64,000 nucleotides of DNA from Candidatus Latescibacterota bacterium. Its GTDB lineage: Bacteria > Latescibacterota > UBA2968 > GCA-2709665. The stretch spans positions 99,187 through 163,186 of the forward strand of contig JAGWBX010000002.1 of NCBI GenBank assembly GCA_021295655.1, in the 5' to 3' direction. Positions 1 to 8,187 of the stretch are shown here, in pieces (the first letter of the stretch is position 1; each line of letters opens with the position of its first letter). A model generated the notes under the pieces. The model saw only the letters and a program-made list of their open reading frames with translations, searched no databases and was not told the origin of the DNA. The position numbers were made by a program, and so were the translations under genes.

Positions 1-268
1 CCGCCCGTGTGACAGCCCCCGCAGCCGCAACCGGAAGGCCCGACACCATTTCCGTTAATGCCGAAGCGGCGGCGATGGTGGCCGTGCAGCCCTGAGCCTG
101 AAACTTTGCGCACACGACCCGTTCGTCGACAATCCTCAACTGGAACGAGACGACCGCGCCTGACGCCGGATTCTCGACGGACGCGGCGCCGTCCGCATTC
201 TGCATGGTACCCGCGTTGCGCGGATTCCTGAAATGATCGAGCGCAATCTCGCTGTAGGTCTCGGCCAT
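1..268 (-). CDS. NifU/IscU-like Fe-S cluster scaffold protein (3' end outside window)
   Basis: The reading frame starts at an ATG at 268 and runs off the window edge, giving 89 codons. The N-terminus (YSEIALDHFRNPRNAG) is the classic start of the NifU_N/IscU scaffold family, which builds Fe-S clusters in the cytoplasm. The second cluster-ligand region (QGCTATIAAASALTEMV) is present. At the position of the first conserved cysteine (usually P-x-C-G-D) the protein reads PASGA, so Ser replaces Cys. Variants without this cysteine exist in some phyla, so the protein may be a divergent scaffold or carrier. It lies 22 bp downstream of nuoI on the same strand. erpA, another Fe-S gene, is 2.5 kb away. 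Confidence 0.75.
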   Translation of the reverse strand, partial: MAETYSEIALDHFRNPRNAGTMQNADGAASVENPASGAVVSFQLRIVDERVVCAKFQAQGCTATIAAASALTEMVSGLPVAAAGAVTRA

Positions 269-290
269 GGTCGTCCAACCACCCGTTGGC

Positions 291-788
291 TCAGCGGGTA
301 TTTTCGAGCGGCCTTCGAGGCGGCGTAAGCGTTACCCGGTCTTCCACGGCCAGCAGTTTCTCTTTCGTGTAAATCAACTCGGCGCGGCTTTCCGCCACCA
401 GTTCGGTGCGCTCGGTCATGACGATCGCGTCTTCAGGACAGGCCTCGACACACATACCGCAAAAGATGCACCGCAGCATATCGATGTCAAATCGCTTCGG
501 ATGTTTCTCGCGATCCTCCCAGGGCGCTTCCTCGGCCTCGATGGCAATGCATTCCGCCGGACAGGCCGTGGCGCACATGTAGCACGCGACGCACTTCGGA
601 CGACCCTTATCGTCCTTCGTTAGCTTGTGCAGCCCTCGGTATCCGCTGGGTTTTGTCCAGGTTTCCTCCGGATACTGCATTGTGATCTTCTTGCCGAGCA
701 GATGACGGAAGGTCAGTGACAGACCCTTTGTGATTGCCGGAAGATACATTCTTTCGGTCAGCGTCATTTCGTGACCGACCTTTTTCAT
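291..788 (-). CDS. nuoI: NADH-quinone oxidoreductase subunit I
   Basis: This 165-residue protein has two 4Fe-4S ferredoxin motifs, with cysteines at 66, 69, 72, 76 and at 107, 110, 113, 117. The layout and length match NuoI, the peripheral-arm subunit of respiratory complex I that carries clusters N6a and N6b. No other nuo gene is in the window, so the complex I genes are dispersed or lie to the left. Its first codons overlap the over-extended 3' end of the broken rny frame. A stand-alone 8Fe ferredoxin is the alternative, but the GLSLTFRHLLGKKITMQYP start region is NuoI-like. Confidence 0.85.
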   Translation of the reverse strand: MKKVGHEMTLTERMYLPAITKGLSLTFRHLLGKKITMQYPEETWTKPSGYRGLHKLTKDDKGRPKCVACYMCATACPAECIAIEAEEAPWEDREKHPKRFDIDMLRCIFCGMCVEACPEDAIVMTERTELVAESRAELIYTKEKLLAVEDRVTLTPPRRPLENTR

Positions 789-1113
789 ATCGGCGCTCTC
801 CTCTCCTGTTTCGGGACCTGCTTTTGCGTCGCTTATTGGTACGTCCTGCCCACTGGGTGGCGACGGTTTGCCGGATTATCGTAACCTGAATCTCGCCGGG
901 ATAGGTCATGCCCTCGCGGATGCGCTGTGCAATTTCAAAAGACAGGGCTTTGGCGTGTTCGTCGTCCACCCGTCCGGCATTCACCATCACCCGGATCTCG
1001 CGTCCGGCGTTGATGGCGTATGTATCTCGAACGCCTTGAAAACCGCGTGCAATATCCTCAAGATCCCGCACCCTCCGGATATACCCTTCCGCGTCGTCGC
1101 GGCGGGCGCCCGG
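607..1113 (-). pseudogene. rny: RNase Y C-terminal fragment, out of frame with the main rny ORF
   Basis: This frame encodes the missing end of RNase Y. It reads PGARRDDAEGYIRRVRDLED, then the usual C-terminus with AGREIRVMVN and YPGEIQVTIIR. It joins the upstream frame only after a frame change near 1110-1117. The normal RNase Y end lies near 830 (ATQWA). Beyond that the frame runs on for about 70 basic, low-quality residues into nuoI, so the natural stop also appears to be lost or displaced. Confidence 0.75.
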
Positions 1114-2383
1114 CAGCCTTTACGAGGAAGGATATGGGAGAACTGGCTTCGGCATCACCGTGATGGTAAAGTATGGCATTTCCGACCTCGTTCCCTTCGC
1201 CGTACTTTCGAACCAGCGCCACGCCGATGTCAGTATGCGTTCCCTCCTGTTCCTGATCGACCGCTTTGCCGATGTCGTGCAACAGACCGGCACGACGCGC
1301 CAGCATCTCGTCCATACGCAGTTCGGCAGCCATCGCGCCCGCCAGAAACGCAACTTCCTTGGAATGCCCCAACACGCTCTGTCCGTAACTGGTTCGATAC
1401 TTCAGACGTCCTAACATCCTTACCAGTTCGGGGTGCATGTTATCGATGCTCACTTCTTTGACCGCGCGGCGTCCCTCATCTTCGACAAGGGTCTCGATAC
1501 GGTCCTCGCATTCGGCCACAACCTCTTCCACGCGGCTGGGATTGATTCGCCCCTCCGTTACCAACTGCTCCATTGCCAGCCTCGCCACATCCCGCTTTAC
1601 CGGATCGAAGCTGGATAGCACAACAGCTTCCGGCGTATCGTTCACAATGACCTTCACGCCGGTAGCAGCCTCGAAGGAGATGATATTGCGCCCTTCTTTC
1701 CCTACGATCCTCCCCTTGATATCGTCATCCGGCAGCGCCACGACCGAGATGGACGATTGCACGGTCTGGTCCGTGGAACATCTTTCAATCGCCTGAGCGA
1801 TAATCTTCTTCGACTCACGTTCTGACCGCTCCCGGGCCTGATCCATGATTTCCATGCCCATCGCGGTTGCCGTGTGGCGGAGATCGGTCTCGATGGTCTC
1901 CAGAAGCATTTCCCGGGCGCGGTCCACATTCATGCCGGAAATGCGTTCCAGCGTGGCGCGCTGGTCGCCCAGTACCTGGTCGAGTTCCTGCTGATTCTGA
2001 TCCAACCGTACCGCCCGCTGCCGTACGTCGCGCTCCCTGCGATTCAGTTCCTTGTTTCGCTGTTTGAGGTTTTCGTACTGCTCAAGTATGCCATTCTCTT
2101 TTTCGTTGAGGTCCTCATCCCGCCGCTCCAGTTCACGCCTCTTGCTGTCCAGTTCGCGCTCGAACGTCGTTTTGGCGTCGTACCATCTGTTTTTCTCTTC
2201 GAGAAATGTGGCTCTGCGCTCCCGACCCGCCTTCTCGACCATCTTTGAAATCCGACGCTCGGTGTGGTGTTCAATTTCCTGGATTCTGCGGGCCTTGAGC
2301 CTCGCGCACAGAAACCACCCGACAGCGAAGAGGAGAGTCGCGGAAGCAATGGCAAGACCGATTGAGTATGCATCCAGTGCCAT
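1058..2383 (-). CDS. rny: Ribonuclease Y, main part (frameshifted before its C-terminus)
   Basis: RNase Y is a membrane-anchored endoribonuclease that starts mRNA decay. The order of parts is right: a transmembrane helix (about residues 7-27), a long charged coiled coil (about 30-200), a KH domain with GRIVGKEGRN at 224-233, and an HD domain with the H369-D370 pair. The frame is correct to LVKAA at 420-424 and then turns into unrelated residues. Comparison with the family shows that the segment DALSxAR before PGARR is absent. A loss of about 23 bases fits the DNA exactly. The lost segment holds the last conserved Asp of the HD domain, so the product as read should be inactive. A sequencing or assembly error in this GC-rich spot is the main alternative. 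Confidence 0.85.
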   Translation of the reverse strand: MALDAYSIGLAIASATLLFAVGWFLCARLKARRIQEIEHHTERRISKMVEKAGRERRATFLEEKNRWYDAKTTFERELDSKRRELERRDEDLNEKENGILEQYENLKQRNKELNRRERDVRQRAVRLDQNQQELDQVLGDQRATLERISGMNVDRAREMLLETIETDLRHTATAMGMEIMDQARERSERESKKIIAQAIERCSTDQTVQSSISVVALPDDDIKGRIVGKEGRNIISFEAATGVKVIVNDTPEAVVLSSFDPVKRDVARLAMEQLVTEGRINPSRVEEVVAECEDRIETLVEDEGRRAVKEVSIDNMHPELVRMLGRLKYRTSYGQSVLGHSKEVAFLAGAMAAELRMDEMLARRAGLLHDIGKAVDQEQEGTHTDIGVALVRKYGEGNEVGNAILYHHGDAEASSPISFLVKAAGRPPRRRGRVYPEGAGS

Positions 2384-2601
2384 TGAAGCCTCCCGTTTTC
2401 GGTATAATTGAGATCCAGGTCAATCGATTGACGCACGTTTGGCTCCACGGTGAATTGTCGCTCTCGCTCCTTGCGGCACTGCGACGCCGGTTCTCCGGAA
2501 TTCTCCAATAGAGCCAATTGCTGCCTGCCCCCGTTCAGGATCAGGCCTGCAGTGTGCAACAAAAACTACATAACACTCCGGTTCAACTGATCGATCGGAC
2601 A

Positions 2602-2633
2602 ACAAAGGGAGGCATCCCGCCCGGAACCCTCCC
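2602..2633 (-). terminator. Rho-independent terminator after erpA
   Basis: On the minus strand GGGAGG pairs with CCTCCC around a GC-rich loop and is followed by TTTGTT. It lies 55 bp beyond the erpA stop and separates the erpA group from rny. The rest of 2384-2688 shows no convincing gene. Confidence 0.5.
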
Positions 2634-2688
2634 TCTCCTAATCCGGAAACAAACCGGCGATTGCAGCGGAACGAACCGGCTTATTTCA

Positions 2689-3012
2689 TCATACACCAAA
2701 CGACTCCCCGCAGCCGCACTGATTCGTGGCATTGGGATTCAATACCCTGAAACCCGCTCCCATCAGCCCGTCGTCGTAATCCAGTTCGGACCCCGCGAGA
2801 TAGAGTGCGCTCTTCAGGTCCACAAACACCCTGACGCCGTTGCACTCGATTGTGTCGTCATCTTCGCCGGGGCCACTTTCGAAGCCCAACTGGTACTGCA
2901 GACCGGAACACCCGCCGCCGACCACCTTCATCCGGAGGCCCGCATCGGGAACGCCTTCGCGCTCAAGCAGGTCCCTGATCTTTACCGCAGCAGCTTCGGT
3001 GACTGTAACCAT
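2689..3012 (-). CDS. erpA: Iron-sulfur cluster insertion protein, ErpA/IscA family
   Basis: The 107-residue A-type carrier has the three invariant cysteines, C35 (GGCSGLQY) and C99/C101 (NQCGCGESF). Such proteins receive clusters from the scaffold and insert them into apo-targets in the cytoplasm. The GCSGLQY motif and the Asp/Glu-rich middle favour ErpA over SufA, but the exact subgroup is uncertain. It is followed by a terminator and preceded 41 bp upstream by a peroxiredoxin gene on the same strand. Confidence 0.85.
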   Translation of the reverse strand: MVTVTEAAAVKIRDLLEREGVPDAGLRMKVVGGGCSGLQYQLGFESGPGEDDDTIECNGVRVFVDLKSALYLAGSELDYDDGLMGAGFRVLNPNATNQCGCGESFGV

Positions 3013-3052
3013 TTTGCCCTCGTTCCTCTCGGGAATCCTGAAACACTGCCGA

Positions 3053-3529
3053 TCAGCCGATTGCGGAAAGACAGCGCTTTACAGCGTCGAAATCGGGCAG
3101 TACTGTAGCGTCTTCAGACACTTCCGCGTATCGGACGATCCCTTCCCGGTCTACAACGAACGCCGCGCGTTTCGCGACACCCCTGAAACCCAGAAGATCC
3201 TGATACTGGGCTCCGTACGCGGCGCTCACCTCCTTATTGAAATCGCTCAGCAGCGGGAAGGAAATATCGTTCTCGTCCGCCCAGGCCTCCTGGGCGAAGG
3301 GGCTGTCCACGCTGATTCCCAGCACCTGCGCATTCAGACCGTTATATTCGGAAAGGCCTCCACTGACCGAACACATTTCGTCGGTACACACCGAAGTATA
3401 CGCGAGCGGAAAAAACAGCAGCACGACGTTCTTTTTCTCTCTGAGACCGCTCAAACTCACATCCTCAAGGTCACCTCGTTTGCTCTTCAGCGTAAAGTCG
3501 GGTGCCTGATCGCCTACATTGATCCCCAT
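3053..3529 (-). CDS. Peroxiredoxin (AhpC/TSA family, AhpE/BCP-like)
   Basis: The 158-residue thioredoxin-fold peroxidase has the peroxidatic motif PLAYTSVC with C48, matching P-x3-T/S-x2-C. A second cysteine at 53 is in the position seen in some AhpE/BCP-like enzymes. The conserved FRGVAKRAAFVVD segment carries the active-site Arg region. It reduces peroxides in the cytoplasm. It sits between erpA and superoxide dismutase on the same strand, an oxidative-stress and Fe-S grouping. Confidence 0.85.
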   Translation of the reverse strand: MGINVGDQAPDFTLKSKRGDLEDVSLSGLREKKNVVLLFFPLAYTSVCTDEMCSVSGGLSEYNGLNAQVLGISVDSPFAQEAWADENDISFPLLSDFNKEVSAAYGAQYQDLLGFRGVAKRAAFVVDREGIVRYAEVSEDATVLPDFDAVKRCLSAIG

Positions 3530-3626
3530 GGGATGATCCTTTCGTGTAATTCCAGAATGCCGGCCGGAAATCCAAACCGGTAAAACAACGGCAGGCGCTG
3601 CTCCGGCGCACGGCAGGGGCGAACTG

Positions 3627-4241
3627 CTAGGAAGTCGCGTCGGCGAATCGGGCCGCCACCGCGTCCCAGTCGATCACGTTGCCCCAGGCCTCGATGTAAT
3701 CGGGGCGCCGGTTTTGATAATTCAGGTAATACGCGTGCTCCCAGACATCCAGTCCGAGTATGGGCGTACCGTCGCCGGACATCAGCGGGCTATCCTGATT
3801 CGGGGTACTGAGAATCGCCAGCCCGCCGTCTTTCACCACAACCCACGCCCAGCCGCTGCCGAAACGGGTCGTTGCCGCCTGGGCGAACTCGTCGCGTGCC
3901 GCGTCAAGGCTGCCGAATGCATCGTTGATGGCGTCGGCCAGGTCTCCGGACGGTTCGCCACCCCCGTTCGGTGACATTACCGTCCAGAACAGACTGTGAT
4001 TGGCGTGGCCGCCGCCATTGTTACGGACCGCCGTACGAATGGCCTCCGGAACGCCATCGAGATTACTGATAAGATCCTCGACACTCTGGCCGGCCAGGTC
4101 GGCATGGCCGTCGAGTGCGTTGTTGAGGTTCGTTATATACGTGTTGTGGTGCCTGCTATGGTGAATTTCCATAGTGCGGGCGTCTATATGCGGCTCCAGA
4201 GCATCGTAACCGTACGGCAGATCGGGAAGTGAATAAGCCAT
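3627..4241 (-). CDS. sodA: Superoxide dismutase, Mn/Fe family (Mn-like)
   Basis: The 204-residue protein carries the metal ligands H27, H82 ([11 protein letters not shown]), D165 and H169 ([15 protein letters not shown]). The Gln at 149 in TPNQDSP favours the manganese type. The start is the ATG at 4241, preceded by TAAGGAG with an 8-base spacer. The GTG at 4250 overlaps that ribosome binding site and is unlikely. A consensus promoter lies upstream at 4315-4343, so the gene can be transcribed alone. Metal choice cannot be proved from sequence. Confidence 0.93.
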   Translation of the reverse strand: MAYSLPDLPYGYDALEPHIDARTMEIHHSRHHNTYITNLNNALDGHADLAGQSVEDLISNLDGVPEAIRTAVRNNGGGHANHSLFWTVMSPNGGGEPSGDLADAINDAFGSLDAARDEFAQAATTRFGSGWAWVVVKDGGLAILSTPNQDSPLMSGDGTPILGLDVWEHAYYLNYQNRRPDYIEAWGNVIDWDAVAARFADATS

Positions 4242-4314
4242 TGAGTACACTCCTTACAGGTTAATTAGAGGATGGACGACAGAAACAGACACTTCAGTGA
4301 AACATCCATAAAAA

Positions 4315-4343
4315 AATATAACGAAGTACAGATACATCGTCAA
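4315..4343 (-). promoter_or_regulatory. Sigma-70-type promoter of the superoxide dismutase gene
   Basis: On the minus strand TTGACG and TATATT are separated by exactly 17 bases in an AT-rich gap. The start of transcription would lie about 65 bases before the sod ATG. Confidence 0.7.
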
Positions 4344-4383
4344 GCGATTTCAATCCCCCCTTACTTATAACAAAAACTTACAC

Positions 4384-5265
4384 TTATCGTAGTTCCCGGA
4401 CCGCCCGTGGCTCGGTTTCCACGACAATATTGTCGATGAGCCGGAATTTGCCGAACCGGACGGCCGCCGCAAGCAGCACCCGGTCTCCAAGCGCTTCAAC
4501 GGGCCGGAAATCCTCCGCATCGACCGCAGAGATGTAATCGACCGCCACCCCCGTGCTCCGGCTGACGCGGCGATTCATCGCGTCGATGACCGCCGACGCG
4601 CGTTTTTCGCCCTTCAGTACCCGATCTCGACCTTCCTGCAGGACCCCGTAAAGCAACGTGGCACGACGGCGATGGCCGGGCGTCAGGTACCGGTTGCGGG
4701 AACTCTTGGCCAACCCGTCCACTTCTCTCACCGTCGGCGCGATCATGATTTCAACGTCCAGATTCAGGTCTGTAGCCACCCTGCGGACAACACCCGCCTG
4801 CTGGGCGTCTTTCCGGCCGAAAATGGCAACGTGCGGCTTGACGGCTGCGAAGAGTTTGGCGACCACCGTGGCCACGCCCCGGAAATGACCGGGACGGGAC
4901 GCGCCGCACAGATGGTCAGGCAGCCGCTCCACCTCGAGGTACGTCGCATAGCCGTCAGGGTACATCTCTGCTTTCGAAGGCGCATAGACCAGGGAACCGC
5001 CCTCGGCGTGGACCATTGCCAGGTCCCGCTCGAAGTCCCGCGGATACGTCTCGAAATCCTCATCGGGTCCGAACTGGGCGGGGTTGACGAAGACACTCAC
5101 GACCGTCCGGTCGGTCACCCGCCCGATCTGGCGTATCAGGCTGGCATGGCCCCCGTGGAGATACCCCATGGTCGGCACGAGTCCGATACGGAATCCGTCC
5201 CTTCGCATCCGATCCGCAACCCGATGCATATCCTGCACGGTCCGTATGACCCTGACGGACTCCAT
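4384..5265 (-). CDS. panC: Pantothenate synthetase
   Basis: PanC joins pantoate and beta-alanine with ATP in the cytoplasm, the last step of pantothenate synthesis. The 293-residue protein has the HIGH-class nucleotidyltransferase motif PTMGYLHGGH at 31-40, the QF/NPAQFGP pantoate-binding region near 61-67, FGRKD at 149-153 and a KSSRN loop. The length is normal. It is the last gene of the folB-folK-dNK-panB-panC string, 86 bp after panB. Confidence 0.95.
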   Translation of the reverse strand: MESVRVIRTVQDMHRVADRMRRDGFRIGLVPTMGYLHGGHASLIRQIGRVTDRTVVSVFVNPAQFGPDEDFETYPRDFERDLAMVHAEGGSLVYAPSKAEMYPDGYATYLEVERLPDHLCGASRPGHFRGVATVVAKLFAAVKPHVAIFGRKDAQQAGVVRRVATDLNLDVEIMIAPTVREVDGLAKSSRNRYLTPGHRRRATLLYGVLQEGRDRVLKGEKRASAVIDAMNRRVSRSTGVAVDYISAVDAEDFRPVEALGDRVLLAAAVRFGKFRLIDNIVVETEPRAVRELR

Positions 5266-5351
5266 CGTTCAGCGGCCGCCTTTCTCCACACAAGAACGAG
5301 GGCGGGAGATCCCCGCTCGGCTGCATTTTCACGTACGGGTGGACGGTGAGC

Positions 5352-6194
5352 TCACTCCTCTGCGAGGGCCTTGAACTTTCGCAACTCTTCGTTCCGGATT
5401 CGATAACGATGCTCCTCGGCCGGATACCGCTTTCCCTTCACATCGTTGACGTACCTCGCAAAGGCCTTGCCGGCGGTGCGTCCCAGTTCCGCGTACCGTT
5501 TGGAATACCTGAATGAAAAGTCATTGAGGCCCAGCAGATCCGGCGCCACCAGCACCTGCCCGTCGCACCGTCGACCCGATCCGATGCCGATTGTGGGGAT
5601 GCTCAGCGCGCGCGAAACAACGCCGGCGACCTGTTCGGGAACGCATTCGAGCACTACGGCTGCCGCCCCCGCGGCCTCCAGCGCGACCGCCCCGGTGAGG
5701 ACCCGCGCTGCCTCGTCGGCGCGGTCGCCGTAGACATGCCGGTTCCCCTTCCAGGTTTGCGGCAGATGGCCCACGTGGCCGACCACCGGCATGCCATCCG
5801 CCGTGATTGCCTCGATCCTTCCCGCCACTTCCTCGGCGCCTTCGAGTTTGACCATATCGGCCCCCGCGTCCGCCAGCAGCCGGGCGTTGTCGACCGCCTG
5901 GGAGTCTGTCTCGTAGGACCGGTAAGGCAGATCCGCCAACAGGATTGCATTCCGGACGCCCCGTCTGACGGCGCGGGTGTGGTGAAGCATATCCGCCATG
6001 GTTACCTGCTGGGGACTCTCGTATCCCAGTACGTTGATCCCCACCGAATCGCCAACCAGGATGACATCCACGTTCGAAGCGTCCTGCAGGATGGCGGTGG
6101 GAAAATCGTAACACGTCAGCATGGCGACGGGTTCGCCCCGCCGCTTCATCTCCGACAGAATACCGGGGGTGGTACGCAATTCCTCGTCGGACAC
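5352..6194 (-). CDS. panB: 3-methyl-2-oxobutanoate hydroxymethyltransferase
   Basis: PanB transfers a hydroxymethyl group from methylene-THF to ketoisovalerate, which gives ketopantoate. The TIM-barrel motifs LTCYDFPTA and VILVGDSVG (metal-binding Asp) and a KLEGA segment are present. I place the start at the GTG at 6194 because AAGGGAG lies 8 bases before it. The open frame reaches 6257, but the extra 21 residues have no family counterpart. It lies in an operon with folate genes, which fits its folate requirement. Confidence 0.94.
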   Translation of the reverse strand: MSDEELRTTPGILSEMKRRGEPVAMLTCYDFPTAILQDASNVDVILVGDSVGINVLGYESPQQVTMADMLHHTRAVRRGVRNAILLADLPYRSYETDSQAVDNARLLADAGADMVKLEGAEEVAGRIEAITADGMPVVGHVGHLPQTWKGNRHVYGDRADEAARVLTGAVALEAAGAAAVVLECVPEQVAGVVSRALSIPTIGIGSGRRCDGQVLVAPDLLGLNDFSFRYSKRYAELGRTAGKAFARYVNDVKGKRYPAEEHRYRIRNEELRKFKALAEE

Positions 6195-6246
6195 TTCTTG
6201 AACTCCCTTACCTGAGTATCCGTACTCCATCAAGTGTGATCCGTGA

Positions 6247-6888
6247 TCAGGCCTCAATTTGAGACGGTCGGTAGTAGCGGGTGCCCGCAGGTGGCGCCTT
6301 CACCTGCTGCAGCAGTTCCTCCAGGCCCTCCGGATTCCGTTCGAAGTCGACCTGCGATACGTTAATGATTAGCAAAGGCGACGCGGTATAGTGGAAGAAG
6401 AAATGAGTGTACGCCTCGACCAGCCTGGCCATGTACGATTCAGTCATCAGCCGTTCGTACGACGGTGTCTGTTTTCGAACGCGCTGGAGGAGACTTTCGG
6501 TTGAATTGTGGAGGTAGATTACCAGATCCGGACTCGGCACCTTTTCGTTCAGCGTCTCGGCCATACGCTCGTACAGGGAAAGTTCGGCGTCGTTAAGGCA
6601 GACATGGGCGTATATGCCGCTTCTGGCGAACAGATAGTTGCTGACCACCGTGGATTCGAACAGGTCCATTTGATGAAGGTCCTGTTGCTGACGGTACCGG
6701 TGCAACATGAAGAAAACCTGCGTCTGGAATCCGTAATGCTCCGGATTTTCGTAAAACAGGGGCAGAAAGGGGTTTTCCTCCGCCTTCTCGAGGACCAGGC
6801 GCGCCTTCATCGACCTGCCGAGGAGGCGTGCAAGCTCGGTCTTGCCCACGCAAGGGGGGCCTTCGATCGCGAGGTATCGTACGGCCAC
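6247..6888 (-). CDS. Deoxynucleoside kinase (deoxyadenosine/deoxyguanosine kinase family)
   Basis: A P-loop kinase of about 213 residues. It has GPPCVGKT at 10-17 when read from the GTG at 6888, which has AAGGG 8 bases upstream. The family's ERS-like motif appears as FEST, and the C-terminal lid region is Arg-rich (LLQRVRKQTPSYERL). It phosphorylates deoxynucleosides for salvage. The open frame extends another 43 codons upstream, but those codons lie inside repeat A copy 1 and are not part of the protein. A folK-dNK neighbourhood is familiar from FCB bacteria. Confidence 0.85.
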   Translation of the reverse strand: MAVRYLAIEGPPCVGKTELARLLGRSMKARLVLEKAEENPFLPLFYENPEHYGFQTQVFFMLHRYRQQQDLHQMDLFESTVVSNYLFARSGIYAHVCLNDAELSLYERMAETLNEKVPSPDLVIYLHNSTESLLQRVRKQTPSYERLMTESYMARLVEAYTHFFFHYTASPLLIINVSQVDFERNPEGLEELLQQVKAPPAGTRYYRPSQIEA

Positions 6889-6903
6889 GGAATACGCCCT
6901 TAT

Positions 6904-7059
6904 CAGTCCGTTGAAAAAGTCGCTCTGCAGGCGAGGCATTGTGGCCGAAGACAAGGCGCGAGACCGCGTCGAATCGGGGATTCGGCGAGGGAGCGCAACG
7001 CGGTATTTCGGCCACAAGGGCCGGACGCGGACCGGATGGACTTTTTCTACGGGCTGTTA
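6904..7059. repeat. Dispersed palindromic repeat A, copy 1 (MITE-like)
   Basis: The ends are inverted: CAGTCCGTTGAAAAAGTC at one end, and the complement of TAACAGCCCGTAGAAAAAGTC at the other. Inside, CATTGTGGCCGAA pairs with TTCGGCCACAAGG. Similar copies occur at about 27804-27966 and 63501-63650. It sits between folK and the nucleoside kinase gene, and its last bases supply the folK stop codon. No transposase is encoded. Confidence 0.8.
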
Positions 7060-7569
7060 CGTGCAAACCGACAGCAGCGAAACGCCGTGCAGCTTTCGCA
7101 CTTCCTGAGTCGGAACGATCGATTCGGCCAATTCCGAAAAGGTCTTTTTGAACACCGGATGGCGACCCCGGGGCGTCAAATCGCACAGAGGAACCAGTAC
7201 AAAAGCCCGCTCGTGTAACCTCGGATGTGGAATCTCCAGCCCTCGACCTCGAATAATCTCATTCTCGTAAAGGAGGATATCCAGATCCAGCAACCGGGGC
7301 CCCCACCTCTGTCTGCGGACCCTCCCGAATCTTCTTTCGACCGCGAGCAGGCGTTCCAGCAGCGCATGCGGTTCGAGGTCTGTTTCCGCTGCAAGCACCG
7401 CATTCAGGAACATCGGCTGCGCCGTTACCCCGACCGGCGCCGTTTCGTAGACCGGGGAGGCCGCCTTTACTTCGAGGCTATCGTACCCGTCGAGCGCGGC
7501 GGCGGCCCGGCGCAATACAGCAGCGCGGTCGTCCAGGTTCGCCCCCACACCGATGTAGGAGATCGCCAT
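7057..7569 (-). CDS. folK: 2-amino-4-hydroxy-6-hydroxymethyldihydropteridine pyrophosphokinase
   Basis: HPPK transfers pyrophosphate from ATP to 6-hydroxymethyldihydropterin in folate synthesis. The 170-residue protein has the hallmark GPRLLDLDILLY with catalytic D95 and D97, and IPHPRLHERAFVLVPL from 113. It follows folB by 3 bp. The stop codon TAA lies in the terminal repeat of the MITE-like element A, so the last residues may have been changed by its insertion. Confidence 0.93.
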   Translation of the reverse strand: MAISYIGVGANLDDRAAVLRRAAAALDGYDSLEVKAASPVYETAPVGVTAQPMFLNAVLAAETDLEPHALLERLLAVERRFGRVRRQRWGPRLLDLDILLYENEIIRGRGLEIPHPRLHERAFVLVPLCDLTPRGRHPVFKKTFSELAESIVPTQEVRKLHGVSLLSVCT

Positions 7570-7572
7570 CTG

Positions 7573-7929
7573 TCATCCCCGCTCCACTTCGACTTCCACG
7601 CCATCGAAAATTGCCTGCATAGGCGGATTGGGCTTGCGCACCCTGACCCGCACACGCTCCAGATTGAAGTGCGACTGCAGGACCTCCGCGATCCGGTCGG
7701 CAAGCGACTCCACGAGTCCGAAACGCTCTTCCGTAACAACCGTCTTCGTCGCTTCGTAGACACGCGCATAGTCGAAGGCGCCGGCGTCGTCTTTTCGGGC
7801 ATAACCCCGGAAATCCGAAAAAACCTCGACGTCCACTTCAAACCACTGCCCAAGCTTCGCCTCTTCGGGAAACAGCCCATGGTAGGCAAAAAACCTCATA
7901 TTTCTAAGGCGCAATACATCGTTTCCCAT
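7573..7929 (-). CDS. folB: Dihydroneopterin aldolase
   Basis: FolB splits 7,8-dihydroneopterin into 6-hydroxymethyldihydropterin and glycolaldehyde. The conserved core starts at MGNDVLRLRNMRFFAYHG and includes the catalytic-Tyr region (FAYHGLFPEE) and VESLADRIAEVL. This gives about 118 residues, the usual size. The frame is open to 8193, but the promoter at 8057-8085 rules out most of that extension. Upstream ATGs at 7947 and 7974 remain possible starts. It is the first gene of the folate/pantothenate operon. Confidence 0.88.
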   Translation of the reverse strand: MGNDVLRLRNMRFFAYHGLFPEEAKLGQWFEVDVEVFSDFRGYARKDDAGAFDYARVYEATKTVVTEERFGLVESLADRIAEVLQSHFNLERVRVRVRKPNPPMQAIFDGVEVEVERG

Positions 7930-8056
7930 TGCCTGTTTTTGACGCATCCCTGGCAGCCCGTTGGATAAGCCCATCCGCCTCTTCGGCCGTAAATCGCCCC
8001 GCTCAACCCTGCCGTCGTCGCTGTGGACGCACGACTCCCGATCCTTCGTGGATATC

Positions 8057-8085
8057 AATATAAATGAACAAATGTGCAGAGTCAA
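8057..8085 (-). promoter_or_regulatory. Sigma-70-type promoter of the folB operon
   Basis: On the minus strand TTGACT and TATATT are 17 bases apart. The start of transcription would be near 8049, about 120 bases before the chosen folB start. Confidence 0.7.
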
Positions 8086-8151
8086 CAACGCTATGGATTC
8101 CGGCAGGTGAAGACCGCCCGCGCCAGTACGGTTTCTTGTGGCAGAAACCCC

Positions 8152-8180
8152 TTGACATCGCCAATTCGCGCCTGTATTGT
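8152..8180 (+). promoter_or_regulatory. Consensus promoter reading into a palindromic element
   Basis: TTGACA and TATTGT are separated by 17 bases on the plus strand. Transcription would start near 8187, right at the edge of the inverted repeat at 8188-8340. No plus-strand protein gene follows, since ygfZ lies on the other strand. Confidence 0.5.
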
Positions 8181-8187
8181 AAGAAGT

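Noticed and set aside
2384..2600. 6S RNA or other structured RNA between rny and erpA
   Set aside because: No long closing stem or open central bubble could be drawn; only a terminator for erpA is clear.
6889..7017. N-terminal extension of the deoxynucleoside kinase (also seen for rlmN at 27766-27921)
   Set aside because: These residues are translations of repeat A and lie before well-placed ribosome binding sites.
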